DNA of 39,066 nucleotides from a virus, in the IMG/VR virus record IMGVR_UViG_3300042305_000949, positions 1 to 39,066 of that record, one strand, 5' to 3'. Within the stretch, counting starts at the first letter, position 1, and every line of letters starts with the position of its first letter. The notes beneath the pieces were generated by a model. That model made no database searches. It worked only from the letters and a program-made list of their open reading frames with translations, and had not been told where the DNA came from. Shown piece by piece: positions 15,161 to 24,342 of the stretch. The position numbers and the translations under genes were made by a program.

Positions 15161-15196
15161 TAAAAAAAATGCAGGAGGACATCACCCCTCCTGCAT
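15161..15196 (-). terminator. Strong terminator-like hairpin just before the DUF1599 gene
   Basis: Stem ATGCAGGAGG (15169-15178) with CCTCCTGCAT (15187-15196), 10 perfect pairs, loop of 8, followed on the minus strand by eight T residues. It would end the tail operon upstream. Because the promoter at 15228-15258 is also upstream of it, the DUF1599 gene depends on read-through, on hairpin control, or on another promoter. Confidence 0.8.
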
Positions 15197-15227
15197 CCCA
15201 CTTAAACCTTAATAAATGACAACGGCA

Positions 15228-15258
15228 CAAAGATAATTAACATTGGTGATAATCCAAA
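15228..15258 (-). promoter_or_regulatory. Promoter with exact Bacteroidota consensus
   Basis: TTTG (15258-15255), 19 bases, TATCTTTG (15235-15228) on the minus strand. It overlaps the end of the tail gene at 15237. Expected transcription start is near 15224, followed 28 bases later by a terminator-like hairpin and then the DUF1599 gene. Confidence 0.75.
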
Positions 15259-16373
15259 CATTCGCACCCGTTTAATGTCAAATCGACTACCCACATATTG
15301 CTGATGTCGTTTGCTTTTTCCGCACCGCCATTCGGCTGGACTTCAATCGCACCTTTACCCGGCACGCCCGACAAATACGCTACCTTTCCAGATAAGTTGT
15401 TATTCACAATCTCGGCAACATAGGGCGGTATTGGCTTCAATTTGACATTGTACTGCTCTTTTATGCTCGTTTTGATTGATAAACACTGACGCTCGGGTAT
15501 GTCTTTCTCAATCATTCTACCCACATACGAAGCCGTGCCACGCAGTCGGTGAGCGTTGCGGTATTGGTTTGATACATTCTGGAATAGGGCGGAACTGAAT
15601 AGAACTTGGTCAAATGGGCTATAACTACGCTCTGTCAGTAGATTATCGGTCGGAATGGAATAATCATACCCAAAGCAATCTTTAAGGCTGTACGCACCTT
15701 CTAAATAGACCGTATTTGAGCAAGTATCAATCTCATAAAGTTGGCTGTAAACGGTTGACCCAACATTGGAAAAGTTGCGTACTTCAAAGGTGAAATAGAA
15801 CTGACTCGGGAAGTTAGCAGGCAGTTGCGATGGTATGCAAATTTGAGCGTTTTGCGTCCATCTGTACCAAGAGTTAATCGGCAGGGTCTTGCTCGATGCT
15901 TTGCGGTCTTGGCTCAAGAAAATGCCTGCCTGACGCATAAATATATCGGCATAGTTATTACCCGTTAATGGGTCGGTGTATTCTTGATTCGTGCAAGCGT
16001 TAAACATCCTCGCCCGAATCGTCCAGTCGGTTGGGTTTAGTGTTGGGTGATACCAGTTGTATCTAATTTTTGGATTGGGTCGTTGCAGGAATTGCAAGTA
16101 ACTGATGGTGTTCTTTGCGTTGCGAGTGTTCTGGAATAGGAATTGAAAATGCAAACAATCACCCGGCACGACTGGGGCGGAGTAGCAGAAGTCGTTTGGA
16201 CATAAATTATTATTCCACGCATCGGCTTGGTTGCAAATAATCTCGTCCTGAATTATCTCGTCACAAAGTTGCCCGCAGTTAGGCGTCACGGGTACTTGCC
16301 AAACTATATCTTCCGCATTGACTGTCCCGTTACCCGGATTCAGAACGACATCAACATTTCTAATGATTCCCAT
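15237..16373 (-). CDS. Cys-rich tail protein, 378 residues
   Basis: Beta-rich, Asn/Tyr/Pro-rich protein with about 16 Cys spread over its length (CGQLCDEIIQDEIICNQ, CPNDFCYS, GCECLDYHQC at the end). It lies directly downstream of the giant tail protein and is probably a tail-tip or receptor-binding component; that is inferred from order (tape measure, hub, long tail protein, this gene). Disulfides or metal sites may stabilise it outside the cell. No family recognised. Confidence 0.6.
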   Translation of the reverse strand: MGIIRNVDVVLNPGNGTVNAEDIVWQVPVTPNCGQLCDEIIQDEIICNQADAWNNNLCPNDFCYSAPVVPGDCLHFQFLFQNTRNAKNTISYLQFLQRPNPKIRYNWYHPTLNPTDWTIRARMFNACTNQEYTDPLTGNNYADIFMRQAGIFLSQDRKASSKTLPINSWYRWTQNAQICIPSQLPANFPSQFYFTFEVRNFSNVGSTVYSQLYEIDTCSNTVYLEGAYSLKDCFGYDYSIPTDNLLTERSYSPFDQVLFSSALFQNVSNQYRNAHRLRGTASYVGRMIEKDIPERQCLSIKTSIKEQYNVKLKPIPPYVAEIVNNNLSGKVAYLSGVPGKGAIEVQPNGGAEKANDISNMWVVDLTLNGCECLDYHQC

Positions 16374-16375
16374 TG

Positions 16376-19300
16376 TTATTGTGTAATAAAGTGAAGTACT
16401 ATTTCATAATCGCCAGTCAAGTTAAGAGCAGGCGTATCAATCTTGAACGATACGGAACTTGTCGTGCCGTATGCAGGTGTTAGGTCATAGATATAAGGCG
16501 AATCGCTTGGTATTGAGATAGGCGATGCTGACGACTCTGAACTAACCATACCGCCTCTGACTGGCTGTAATTCGATGCCTACCGACATTACCTTTTGCGG
16601 ATTGATAAAGTTGCCCGTTACAATGACCTGACCCGTTGTTGGGCAGAGGTTGTCGATTGGAATTGGAGTCGGTGTGCCATCATCAGGATATTCCTCGATA
16701 ATGATATCGACAAAGTCATTCACGAAGTCGGCTATCCTGCTCGGACTTGGTCTGTTCAATTCCTGAGTGATGGTGTAAATTTCGGTGTTGTCGAAGAACT
16801 CAAACTCCAAGTCCCAATTCAGGTTGATGTTGCGATTGACCATCGTGAACGGGGGAAGCGAGTCGTTGCAGTCGAGCAGGAATGGTCGGACGGAATCGGA
16901 AGTAAATTGAGATAGCCACAAATGACCGCCACCGAATAACAAGCGTCTTGGATTTGCTACGGCAGGGTATGTTGCAATTTCGCTGAATGTGGTGTTGTCA
17001 ATTAATCTGACAAGGTTGTTTGCCGTATCGCCAACATAGATTATACCTGCATTTTCGATTATTGAGCGACCGCCCAACCCAGTGTAAGGCAATGAAGTTA
17101 TGAGCGTATTGGTGTAGTCGTAAACCTCAATAGTGTTGGTTGTGCCGATAAATAAATTATTGGCTGAGGCAAATACGGAAAATGGCTGTGCAGGAACAGA
17201 TACGGGGGCAGATGGAACAAATGTATTACGAGGTGTTTCGACAAAGTCAGATGAACTATTTGCAACGGTATAAAGCGAATCGTTGCCTGCGTAATATGTT
17301 ACGGATTGACCGCCTGTCTGCCCCGTGTTTACGCTGTTTGTTATTGTGTTTGTTTGTGGGTCAATTTCGTAAAGGTCTGCACTTGAACAGAAAACAAAAA
17401 GTTTATCTATGCTTGACGCGTAAATTATTTGTCTTGGTGCTGTTGGTGTTGCTATTGTTGTTGTAATTGACCTTGTATAAATGTCAATTAATATGGTTGA
17501 GTTTGCCCCTTGTAATGTTACATAACACCCCTTTTGAGGCACATAAACAATACCAACAGGGGCATCGCCTGCTGTTAGTGTTATGGTGGCTGTTATTGTG
17601 AGCGTTGCAACATCAATGATTGATATTGTATGGCTTGCCAAATTACACACCCACACCTCATTTGTATCGGGAATGTATGCCATGTATTCGGGATTGTCTG
17701 CCCCTGCAATATCTGGCAAAGCAAACAACACATCGCACTGGTCACTTGTCCGATTCTGAACGCAACTGAGCGATGCAAGGCTTAATGTAGACCAAGAGTT
17801 CGAGTTGTTTATATCCGATTGAAACAACCCCTCTCTGCCTATCTTGCGGTAAACATTGTCGGGTATGGTAAATGGAAAGACCAAATCTATATTTGCCCCT
17901 TGCGAGTTGTTTACAATCGGGTCAAGTCCGTTATCCGTAACCTTGTCGCAAATTAACTGACCTTTCGCCCCGAAGTATTGCGTATTGAGTAGGGTCGAGC
18001 CAGTCAAAGGTGATTGCTCGTAAATGCTCAATGTCGCCCCTCTGTACGCTTCGAATGCGGTCGTAATTAATCCGCCCGTCTTTGCTTGTACCTCTGCGTC
18101 TGACAAAGGCAAATTGGCTTGTAGAACCGTTTCCAAATTCATATTGACGCATGTGCCTAACAGCGTTCCAACCGTGCCAGCGTATTCCTGCTCAACGGTG
18201 CGGAACTTTGCCTCAACGCCCGTTAATTTTAAGTTCTCATCGTCATAATTAATCAACTGAATCGGTTCGGTTATCCAAGACCGACTCTGTCTATCTAATG
18301 CGGAGGTCGTTATAAAGATGAATCGGTAATTGTTGGATATATTTTCAACGCCCGTTAAATCTTGCCTTAGATTTAATACATCAAACTCGGCAAAGAACTC
18401 ATTGGAGGTGATGTTTGTCGGAGGCGTTACGGGTGTAATAACATTACCTGCCACTAAGTTGGTCAAGTCGGCTTGGTCGTACTCATAATTCTCGTAATAA
18501 TCGAGTTGGTTGTTCTGCGAATCGTTGCGAATCAAATACACCCACATATCGGTCGGAGGTGTACCAGTCACATTGTTATCGGCAAATTGAAAGTCCACAC
18601 GCACCTTAGTCTGGCGTATGGTCGAAAGGTATTGAGTCGGCTGTCCCGTGGGCGTTGTAAGGCTAGTGCTAAGCAAAAAGAAAGCGACTGCATTTGCCCC
18701 GACTCCTTCTTTCTCAAATGGGAACTTGCCACGAATTGAAAAGATATCGTCCTGATAAACCGAACCAATTGAACGATACACGACAAACGCCCAACTCATG
18801 TATTTCAGGTTGCGATAAATTGAGTTCTCGCTTTGATTATTCAACTCAACTTCATTGCGTGTTGAGTTGGCTAAAAGTATCCGATGATTGGCAAGAGGGA
18901 AGTTGCTCGGGGCATTCAGGCTGTCTTCGGGTAGGTTAAACTCAACCCGATACTGAATGTTTGTGCCGCCTGCCGAGACTATCGCAAACACATAAGGCGT
19001 ATCTTGGCTGTTTTCTTCACTCGGTTGCTGTCCATACCACTCCATTTGATATGTACCATCCACGCTTGGGTCTTCGCCCTCTCCTGCTGGCTGTAAACAT
19101 ATCCGAGTTTTCCATCCTGCAACGGGGTAATTCTGATACGACCAATCGACTATCTGAGCGAATAGCCACTGACTAAGAAATAACTCATCACCTGCAACAA
19201 GTGGCTGAGCGACTTGTAAATCTCTCTGCAAATAAACGGCTTGGGCAAATGCGTAATTGTCCGTTGTGTCGCACTCGGCATTAAATGTTCTTCTTTGTAA

Positions 19301-19669
19301 TATTATTGAACTATTCAGGTCGCCAAATGTCCAGTCAAGTTCTTTAATATCGCAATATACTTCGTTCCAATTCAGATTGACAAAACTCTTGCGGTTGTTA
19401 AAATCAACTTCGATAAAGCAGTTGCCAGTTCCGGGATAGCCGTTGCCGTTGAATGTCGCTGTTATCGTGGTGCATTGGCACGGGGCAAGCGTGAATGTAG
19501 TAGGTACAAATGTAAACGCCTCGCACCCACAAATTCGAAGTGAGCCAGTATGCGTGCCTCCGTCATAGTTGCACAGACGCAATTCAACTGTGTCGCCATC
19601 GCATAAGTTACCGAAGTTTATGTTCCAGTTGCGGTCAATGCCGACCGTGATAGTTTGATTATTTGCCAT
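16376..19669 (-). CDS. Long tail protein with embedded YVTN-type beta-propeller
   Basis: 1097 residues. N-terminal ~100 residues resemble an Ig-like beta-sandwich with several Cys. Residues ~655-935 contain repeated units of the YVTN/NHL beta-propeller kind: YIPDTNEVWVCNLASHTISI, DVATLTITATI, YVPQKGCYVTLQGANSTILI, NTIEVYDYTNTLITSLPY, AGIIYVGDTANNLVRLID. The C-terminal part is again beta-rich. It lies between the tail hub and a Cys-rich tail protein and is probably a tail-tip protein or receptor-binding platform. Beta-propellers commonly bind proteins or glycans. Confidence 0.7.
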   Translation of the reverse strand: MANNQTITVGIDRNWNINFGNLCDGDTVELRLCNYDGGTHTGSLRICGCEAFTFVPTTFTLAPCQCTTITATFNGNGYPGTGNCFIEVDFNNRKSFVNLNWNEVYCDIKELDWTFGDLNSSIILQRRTFNAECDTTDNYAFAQAVYLQRDLQVAQPLVAGDELFLSQWLFAQIVDWSYQNYPVAGWKTRICLQPAGEGEDPSVDGTYQMEWYGQQPSEENSQDTPYVFAIVSAGGTNIQYRVEFNLPEDSLNAPSNFPLANHRILLANSTRNEVELNNQSENSIYRNLKYMSWAFVVYRSIGSVYQDDIFSIRGKFPFEKEGVGANAVAFFLLSTSLTTPTGQPTQYLSTIRQTKVRVDFQFADNNVTGTPPTDMWVYLIRNDSQNNQLDYYENYEYDQADLTNLVAGNVITPVTPPTNITSNEFFAEFDVLNLRQDLTGVENISNNYRFIFITTSALDRQSRSWITEPIQLINYDDENLKLTGVEAKFRTVEQEYAGTVGTLLGTCVNMNLETVLQANLPLSDAEVQAKTGGLITTAFEAYRGATLSIYEQSPLTGSTLLNTQYFGAKGQLICDKVTDNGLDPIVNNSQGANIDLVFPFTIPDNVYRKIGREGLFQSDINNSNSWSTLSLASLSCVQNRTSDQCDVLFALPDIAGADNPEYMAYIPDTNEVWVCNLASHTISIIDVATLTITATITLTAGDAPVGIVYVPQKGCYVTLQGANSTILIDIYTRSITTTIATPTAPRQIIYASSIDKLFVFCSSADLYEIDPQTNTITNSVNTGQTGGQSVTYYAGNDSLYTVANSSSDFVETPRNTFVPSAPVSVPAQPFSVFASANNLFIGTTNTIEVYDYTNTLITSLPYTGLGGRSIIENAGIIYVGDTANNLVRLIDNTTFSEIATYPAVANPRRLLFGGGHLWLSQFTSDSVRPFLLDCNDSLPPFTMVNRNINLNWDLEFEFFDNTEIYTITQELNRPSPSRIADFVNDFVDIIIEEYPDDGTPTPIPIDNLCPTTGQVIVTGNFINPQKVMSVGIELQPVRGGMVSSESSASPISIPSDSPYIYDLTPAYGTTSSVSFKIDTPALNLTGDYEIVLHFITQ

Positions 19670-21420
19670 TAGAATTCACAAGTAAATTGAATAGTTCTTT
19701 CGCCAAGATTAGCGTTGATTTGATTGATTCGGGCATTGACAATTGCCCCGTATGGTGTGCGTAGTCGCACGGTTCTGTTCACATCGAGTTGCTGTACGAG
19801 TTGGCAGTTGGCTCTGACGGTCAATTCAGCATTCCAGAATCGAAATGGATTAATGTTTGGGTCGTCAATGCGGTGGAATTTATCGTATAAATCAGACTGC
19901 CCCGAATTAACCATTGCAGGCATATTCTGAACGCCGTTGTAAATTTTAACATAGGCGTCCGTATAACTCTGCCCATCCCAGATTAACATCTTCGGGTTTG
20001 ACGCTGTGCCTTTTGCCATTAATAACGCACGGCTGTATTGGCTGATATTATTGCCCCAAATTAGATTTGATAGTGGCAAGTTATCAAAGAATGTCAATAC
20101 ATCCGCTTCGATGCCATCATTCCTAAATCGTGCAGGTGAGTATGATAACATCTTCTTGTTCGCACCCTCCCAATTCGGATTTGAGCCATAGTCAAAATAA
20201 ACGGTGTATCTATTCCTATCCTCGTTACCTACATCGTCCAGAGCGTCCATTGTTGCCTCCACTTTTATTGAAGAGAATAACTTGCCCTCATTGTATGTAA
20301 AGCAAGTACCTTCTAATATATCGCCCGTGTCTTGATTAATATCAGCGTCATAAATAACAGGTTGGTTTAGGAAATAATCTTTACGCTCAAAGTATAATTG
20401 GTTTTGATTAATCCACCAACGAGCGTTGAAATCTTTCGCAATCATATCAAGCCAAGCGGACATCGTGGCGGTTGGTCTGTTTTCGCTGATATATCCGACC
20501 GCTGAACGACTGCCTGAATCGGCTGGGGCGTTGAAGTATAATGCGTTGTAGTATTCGCTGTTTGGGTCGTTTAATATTGATGAATTGAATTGGTTGATTC
20601 CGCATATCTGACAAGCATTTTCGACATATTGCCGATATAACGGGGTAGGATGTTTACGACCGCACCCGATGAAGTTCTGAATGATTCGGTCAACAAAGTC
20701 GTTTACCTCTTTGATTAAGAAGAATGGGTCTTGTAATATCTGGTCACAAAGTGGAGGGGTAATATTGACCGGATTGCCGGGTAAAAGCAAATTTAAAAAC
20801 CATTCAATGGCTTTAAGTGTTCCACATATTCCTATAAGTAATATTGATACATTTATAAGAAATAGTATTAAAAATGGGACTAATGTTGATTTAATCCATA
20901 AGTTCAAAAGCAATATGCTCAACAGCACCGCCATCAACCAATTCGGGCGTAATTCGTTGCAATAGACTACGAGGGGGAATCGTGGATTTGAATTAGTCTG
21001 ACCTGTTATCGGGTCGGTATATGGATAGTTAAAATACCCATTCTTGTTTGAACTTATCTCGTACTTGTTCAGGCATTGATAAATCAACTCGTCTGGGTCT
21101 TGGCGGGTCAATCGTGCCGTTACGAAGCAATCGCCCGTACAAAAGTCCACCATATCGCCACGAATGATAAGGTCGCGATATACGGGGGCATTACAGCAGT
21201 CGTCCCATATCTCAACATTGGCAGATTGATTTAACCCGTTTGGATTGGCTACCATCAAGGGGTAAATTATGTTAAACGCATCGTCATAGAACTTTAACTG
21301 ATTCGTATAACTCTTTTGCGTCCTGCCTGTTTCGGAATCACGGGAGTAATTCAGCGTAAAGTCCTCGAGTCCCTCAATCCTGCCCGTTATCGGTGTACCG
21401 TTTATCTTGACTTGTAACAT
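19669..21420 (-). CDS. Tail hub/distal-tail-like protein with hydrophobic multi-helix insertion
   Basis: 583 residues, directly downstream of the tape measure gene, the usual place for distal tail and hub proteins. N- and C-terminal parts are beta-rich (KINGTPITGRIEGLEDFTL; VRLRTPYGAIVNARINQINA), as in hub proteins that have two beta barrels. Residues ~158-213 form an uninterrupted hydrophobic block (WLMAVLLSILLLNLWIKS..., LVPFLILFLINVSILLIGIC, AIEWFLNLLLPG) long enough for two to three membrane helices, followed by Cys-containing loops. The block may insert in the host membrane at DNA entry. It overlaps the next gene by 1 bp. Confidence 0.65.
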   Translation of the reverse strand: MLQVKINGTPITGRIEGLEDFTLNYSRDSETGRTQKSYTNQLKFYDDAFNIIYPLMVANPNGLNQSANVEIWDDCCNAPVYRDLIIRGDMVDFCTGDCFVTARLTRQDPDELIYQCLNKYEISSNKNGYFNYPYTDPITGQTNSNPRFPLVVYCNELRPNWLMAVLLSILLLNLWIKSTLVPFLILFLINVSILLIGICGTLKAIEWFLNLLLPGNPVNITPPLCDQILQDPFFLIKEVNDFVDRIIQNFIGCGRKHPTPLYRQYVENACQICGINQFNSSILNDPNSEYYNALYFNAPADSGSRSAVGYISENRPTATMSAWLDMIAKDFNARWWINQNQLYFERKDYFLNQPVIYDADINQDTGDILEGTCFTYNEGKLFSSIKVEATMDALDDVGNEDRNRYTVYFDYGSNPNWEGANKKMLSYSPARFRNDGIEADVLTFFDNLPLSNLIWGNNISQYSRALLMAKGTASNPKMLIWDGQSYTDAYVKIYNGVQNMPAMVNSGQSDLYDKFHRIDDPNINPFRFWNAELTVRANCQLVQQLDVNRTVRLRTPYGAIVNARINQINANLGERTIQFTCEF

Positions 21421-21421
21421 A

Positions 21422-23734
21422 TCAGCCTATCCTCCTTCTAAGTCTGCGTATTTCGGTTTGGCTTCGCTCGGTAATAACCGCAATGCCTCGGTCATTGATA
21501 GCCACATTCGTATGCGGAATGTGCTTGGCGATGGCTTTTCCGATAATGTCGGGGTCAATGCTTTGTTGCGTGCTGGTACGCCTCATTCCTGATGTTGCCA
21601 ACTCCGCCAAGAACCCAGCCTCTTTGTCGCTTATCTTTTTGTCTTGAGCGAGGTCAAGCAGGGCAGAGTAGCCGGGTTGCATATTAATATCAGCAGGCAC
21701 GACTCGCTCGTCTGGTGTCAGGATGGCGTGTACCGAATCACGACCACGCACCGCCCCTCGCATCATTGGCACTCGTTTCGTTCCTTTGTTGTACGGAAGA
21801 GGCTGGGCGAGGACGATACCTGTTTGGATTGCACCCGATGCGATGATGAAAGGCGATATTGCCCCGAATGATGCTATGTTGGTTGGGTTGGTCAAGGCGA
21901 CTGCTGTGTTAATCGCAATCTGAGCAATCGCAGCGATTCGGTCTGCGATGGCTTGCTTTCGTTTAATCGCTCTCATCTGTTGGTCGTACTGCTCTTCACT
22001 AATCAATCCTGCCTGCCGTTGCTTTGCAACCATGTCCGCCTCGCCATCAAGTTCTTTCTTTTTGTATGCCATTAAAGTATCGACCGTGCCTGTTGCGGTC
22101 TGAACGATAATGTCTCTTTTTAATTCCTCTTTTTTTTGCTTGGTTGCAACAATATCCGATTCTAATGTCTCGGTGTTTTTTTTGTCTTCAATGCCATACT
22201 TTTTGCGAAGAGCGGATAATTGCAAAAGATACTCCTCGTCTTGTATTAATTTGTCTTTATATTGAGCATTAAGTTGGCGTAGTTCAAGTTCAAAGTTTTT
22301 GCGTCTGATTGCCTGAACATCTGTTTCGTTTGTTTTTAAATCAACTCGAATCAGGTCATTATATTTCTTCTTAGCATCGGCAATCTTTTTGGCGTTTTCA
22401 GATTCTTTTTCAACCAAGAAATCACTGAAAAATGCTATACCTTGTATTCTGTCTTTTTCGCTTTTCAACTCGGCATTTTTTGCCTTTTCCTGCTCTTTGC
22501 GAATCTTATCTAATTTCTTTTGCTTTTCTTTAATTGACTCAGTGGATTCAATCTCGGCTTTTTGCGAACTGCGAAGAATATCCAACTCCTCTTCCATTAT
22601 TTTCAATGTTGCCCGCTTCAATTCGTTCTGGGTAACAAACTCCTGCGTAATGGCAACATCTGCTGAAACACCAAGCCGTCTTTTGCGATTGCTTTCAATT
22701 CGTCTGTCAGCGTCTTGAACCTCGCCTGCTAATGTGTTGTATTTTTTTGTGTATTCAGAAATAGCAACCTCGGCATCACCATACGACTCAATCTCTTTGC
22801 GTATCTGCTTAACAATTGGTTGCATCTCAGCACTAATCTTAGCGTCTCGTTCAGCGTTTAATTTTGATTGGGCGTACTTGCTGTAATTGTCCGTAACCAA
22901 TGCCCAAGCGACCGACAACGCCTCAACTGAGCCGGTTAATAAATCAACTGCTAATGCCGTAACTTTGCTCTGTCCAACTTGTGTAAGAAATGCGTCCCAA
23001 GAATTTGTGAGTCGGTTAATATTTGCATTTAGTCCCGTTGCAAGTTTTTCCGCATCAGCACCAAACGCATTCTCCATTTCACGGGCAAATTTTGGCAAGA
23101 CTTCACCAGCCAACAACTCACCGTTAGCCATCATCTTGTCCAATTCCTGAGTTGTTACGCCTAAAGATTTTGCCATTATGCCAAATGCTTGCGGAAGTGC
23201 CTCCCCAAGTTGTTGTCGCATTTCTTCGGCACTAATTTTGCCCTTACCCATCATTTGAGTAAGTGCCATAAATGCCCTATTTGATTGTTCAGCACTTGCA
23301 CCACTCCCTGCGATGGCTATCGACATTGACTTAAATATTCTGTCTGCCTTTGCCACTTCAATTCCTGACGCCTTTGCAGCACCGACAAACTTTGCATATT
23401 CGCCAGCCAACCCCTTAAATTCCAACCCGAGTCTGTTTGCAAGATTTTGAAGTTCTTGCATCGCCACTCCACCCTCATTCACTCCGCCTGCAATGGAATT
23501 TAATCGCATCCGAATAGACTCCATTTCACCTGCAACCTTTGCCGCCTCCTTGCCAAATTGAATCAGTTTATCGACCGCAAACGCACCCGCAACCATTGTT
23601 CCCAACTTTGCAAGCGATTTGTCAAGACCTGATACTGAATTGGTGGTTTGTTTTGTGGCAGATTGTAATTTGTCCATCCCATCCACTGCTGGCTGAGTGT
23701 CGGCAACTACACGGAATATTATATTTTGAGCCAT
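21422..23734 (-). CDS. Tape measure protein
   Basis: 770 residues. Residues ~45-215 match the tape-measure N-terminal domain pattern: LGTMVAGAFAVDKLIQFGKE, GEMESIRMRLNSIAGG, LQNLANRLGLEFKGLAGEYA, ALTQMMGKGKISAEEMRQQL and LPKFAREMENAFG. It is followed by a long Lys/Glu coiled-coil (~300-560) and a hydrophobic stretch (AAIAQIAINTAVALTNP...). At about 0.15 nm per residue the tail would be roughly 110 nm, typical of siphophages. The gene follows tail-chaperone genes, and the hub gene follows it. Confidence 0.9.
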   Translation of the reverse strand: MAQNIIFRVVADTQPAVDGMDKLQSATKQTTNSVSGLDKSLAKLGTMVAGAFAVDKLIQFGKEAAKVAGEMESIRMRLNSIAGGVNEGGVAMQELQNLANRLGLEFKGLAGEYAKFVGAAKASGIEVAKADRIFKSMSIAIAGSGASAEQSNRAFMALTQMMGKGKISAEEMRQQLGEALPQAFGIMAKSLGVTTQELDKMMANGELLAGEVLPKFAREMENAFGADAEKLATGLNANINRLTNSWDAFLTQVGQSKVTALAVDLLTGSVEALSVAWALVTDNYSKYAQSKLNAERDAKISAEMQPIVKQIRKEIESYGDAEVAISEYTKKYNTLAGEVQDADRRIESNRKRRLGVSADVAITQEFVTQNELKRATLKIMEEELDILRSSQKAEIESTESIKEKQKKLDKIRKEQEKAKNAELKSEKDRIQGIAFFSDFLVEKESENAKKIADAKKKYNDLIRVDLKTNETDVQAIRRKNFELELRQLNAQYKDKLIQDEEYLLQLSALRKKYGIEDKKNTETLESDIVATKQKKEELKRDIIVQTATGTVDTLMAYKKKELDGEADMVAKQRQAGLISEEQYDQQMRAIKRKQAIADRIAAIAQIAINTAVALTNPTNIASFGAISPFIIASGAIQTGIVLAQPLPYNKGTKRVPMMRGAVRGRDSVHAILTPDERVVPADINMQPGYSALLDLAQDKKISDKEAGFLAELATSGMRRTSTQQSIDPDIIGKAIAKHIPHTNVAINDRGIAVITERSQTEIRRLRRRIG

Positions 23735-23774
23735 ATCAATTCGATTTTATCCTTTGTATGGCGATTCGCCTAAT

Positions 23775-23799
23775 GACCGGGGCGGTCAGGGCAAAGATA
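23775..23799 (-). promoter_or_regulatory. Promoter -7 box and 5' hairpin before the tape measure gene
   Basis: TATCTTTG (23799-23792, minus strand) matches the -7 consensus; no TTTG lies 19 bases upstream. A GACCG / CGGTC hairpin with a 3-nt loop (23775-23787) would be at the very 5' end of the transcript, followed by a GGCGA / TCGCC hairpin, as in the capsid leader. Confidence 0.5.
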
Positions 23800-23807
23800 C
23801 GAAAAAA

Positions 23808-24131
23808 TTACGGCAATAAACTAATCCCAGCCAATTCGCACAAAGCCTCTAATTCTATAATTGCCTTATGTCTTATACCCCTGATTCTAAACAATTCGGC
23901 TCGAGATAATTTTGATAAATCTTCAACTTTTGAATCCCACCTACTAATATAAATGCCGTTTTGAGAAAACAAAGCATTTGCAACCCTAATAGACAAAAAT
24001 TCATGCAAAGGGGATTTTTTTATTAATTCTTTGTCATTGTCATAATGACCAATTGTCTTTTCAAAAATAGATTGCCTATTATATTCTTTGACAATTTTTA
24101 ATGCTTTTTCGTATTCGGTTCTTGTTATCAT
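23808..24131 (-). CDS. Stand-alone RNA polymerase alpha-CTD-like protein, 107 residues
   Basis: The C-terminal ~60 residues have the helix-hairpin-helix order of the RNA polymerase alpha C-terminal domain: LSIRVANALFSQ, then VEDLSKLSRAELFRIRGIRH, KAIIELEALCELAGISL. The N-terminus (MITRTEYEKALKIVKEYNRQ) is a helix common in small Bacteroidota phage and plasmid proteins. Such a protein could bind DNA or contact polymerase and sigma, and it lies just before the tape measure promoter. A second alpha-CTD-like gene is at 33356. Function is inferred. Confidence 0.65.
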   Translation of the reverse strand: MITRTEYEKALKIVKEYNRQSIFEKTIGHYDNDKELIKKSPLHEFLSIRVANALFSQNGIYISRWDSKVEDLSKLSRAELFRIRGIRHKAIIELEALCELAGISLLP

Positions 24132-24152
24132 ACCCCCTTAAACGCAACCTCC

Positions 24153-24272
24153 TTATATTTGTTTCAGCGGGTCAATCCGCCTCCCTTTTTTGTCGATAAA
24201 AAACAGCACATTCCCGTTTTCATCCACAACAGGTCGTATCGTCCCTCTCCTTAATTTGCGCCCTATTCCCAT
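24153..24272 (-). CDS. Small basic protein, 39 residues
   Basis: Begins MGIGRKLRRGTIRPVVDENG and ends IDKKGRRIDPLKQI. The start lies 1 bp after the stop of the tiny membrane gene upstream, and the stop is 21 bp before the alpha-CTD-like gene, with an AAGGAGG-like stretch between. Rich in Arg/Lys and Gly, a likely small nucleic-acid or protein-binding peptide. Function unknown. Confidence 0.55.
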   Translation of the reverse strand: MGIGRKLRRGTIRPVVDENGNVLFFIDKKGRRIDPLKQI

Positions 24273-24273
24273 A

Positions 24274-24342
24274 TCAATCCTTTACAGATTCCCTTAATGC
24301 AATACCACAAATGACGCCAATTAAAAAGACAAGAACTATCAT
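24274..24342 (-). CDS. Tiny membrane peptide, 22 residues
   Basis: MIVLVFLIGVICGIALRESV, almost entirely one hydrophobic helix with a charged C-terminal end. Its ATG overlaps the stop codon of the frameshifted tail-chaperone frame (ATGA, 24342-24339), which supports translation by coupling and also supports the chaperone frame. Role unknown. Confidence 0.5.
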   Translation of the reverse strand: MIVLVFLIGVICGIALRESVKD

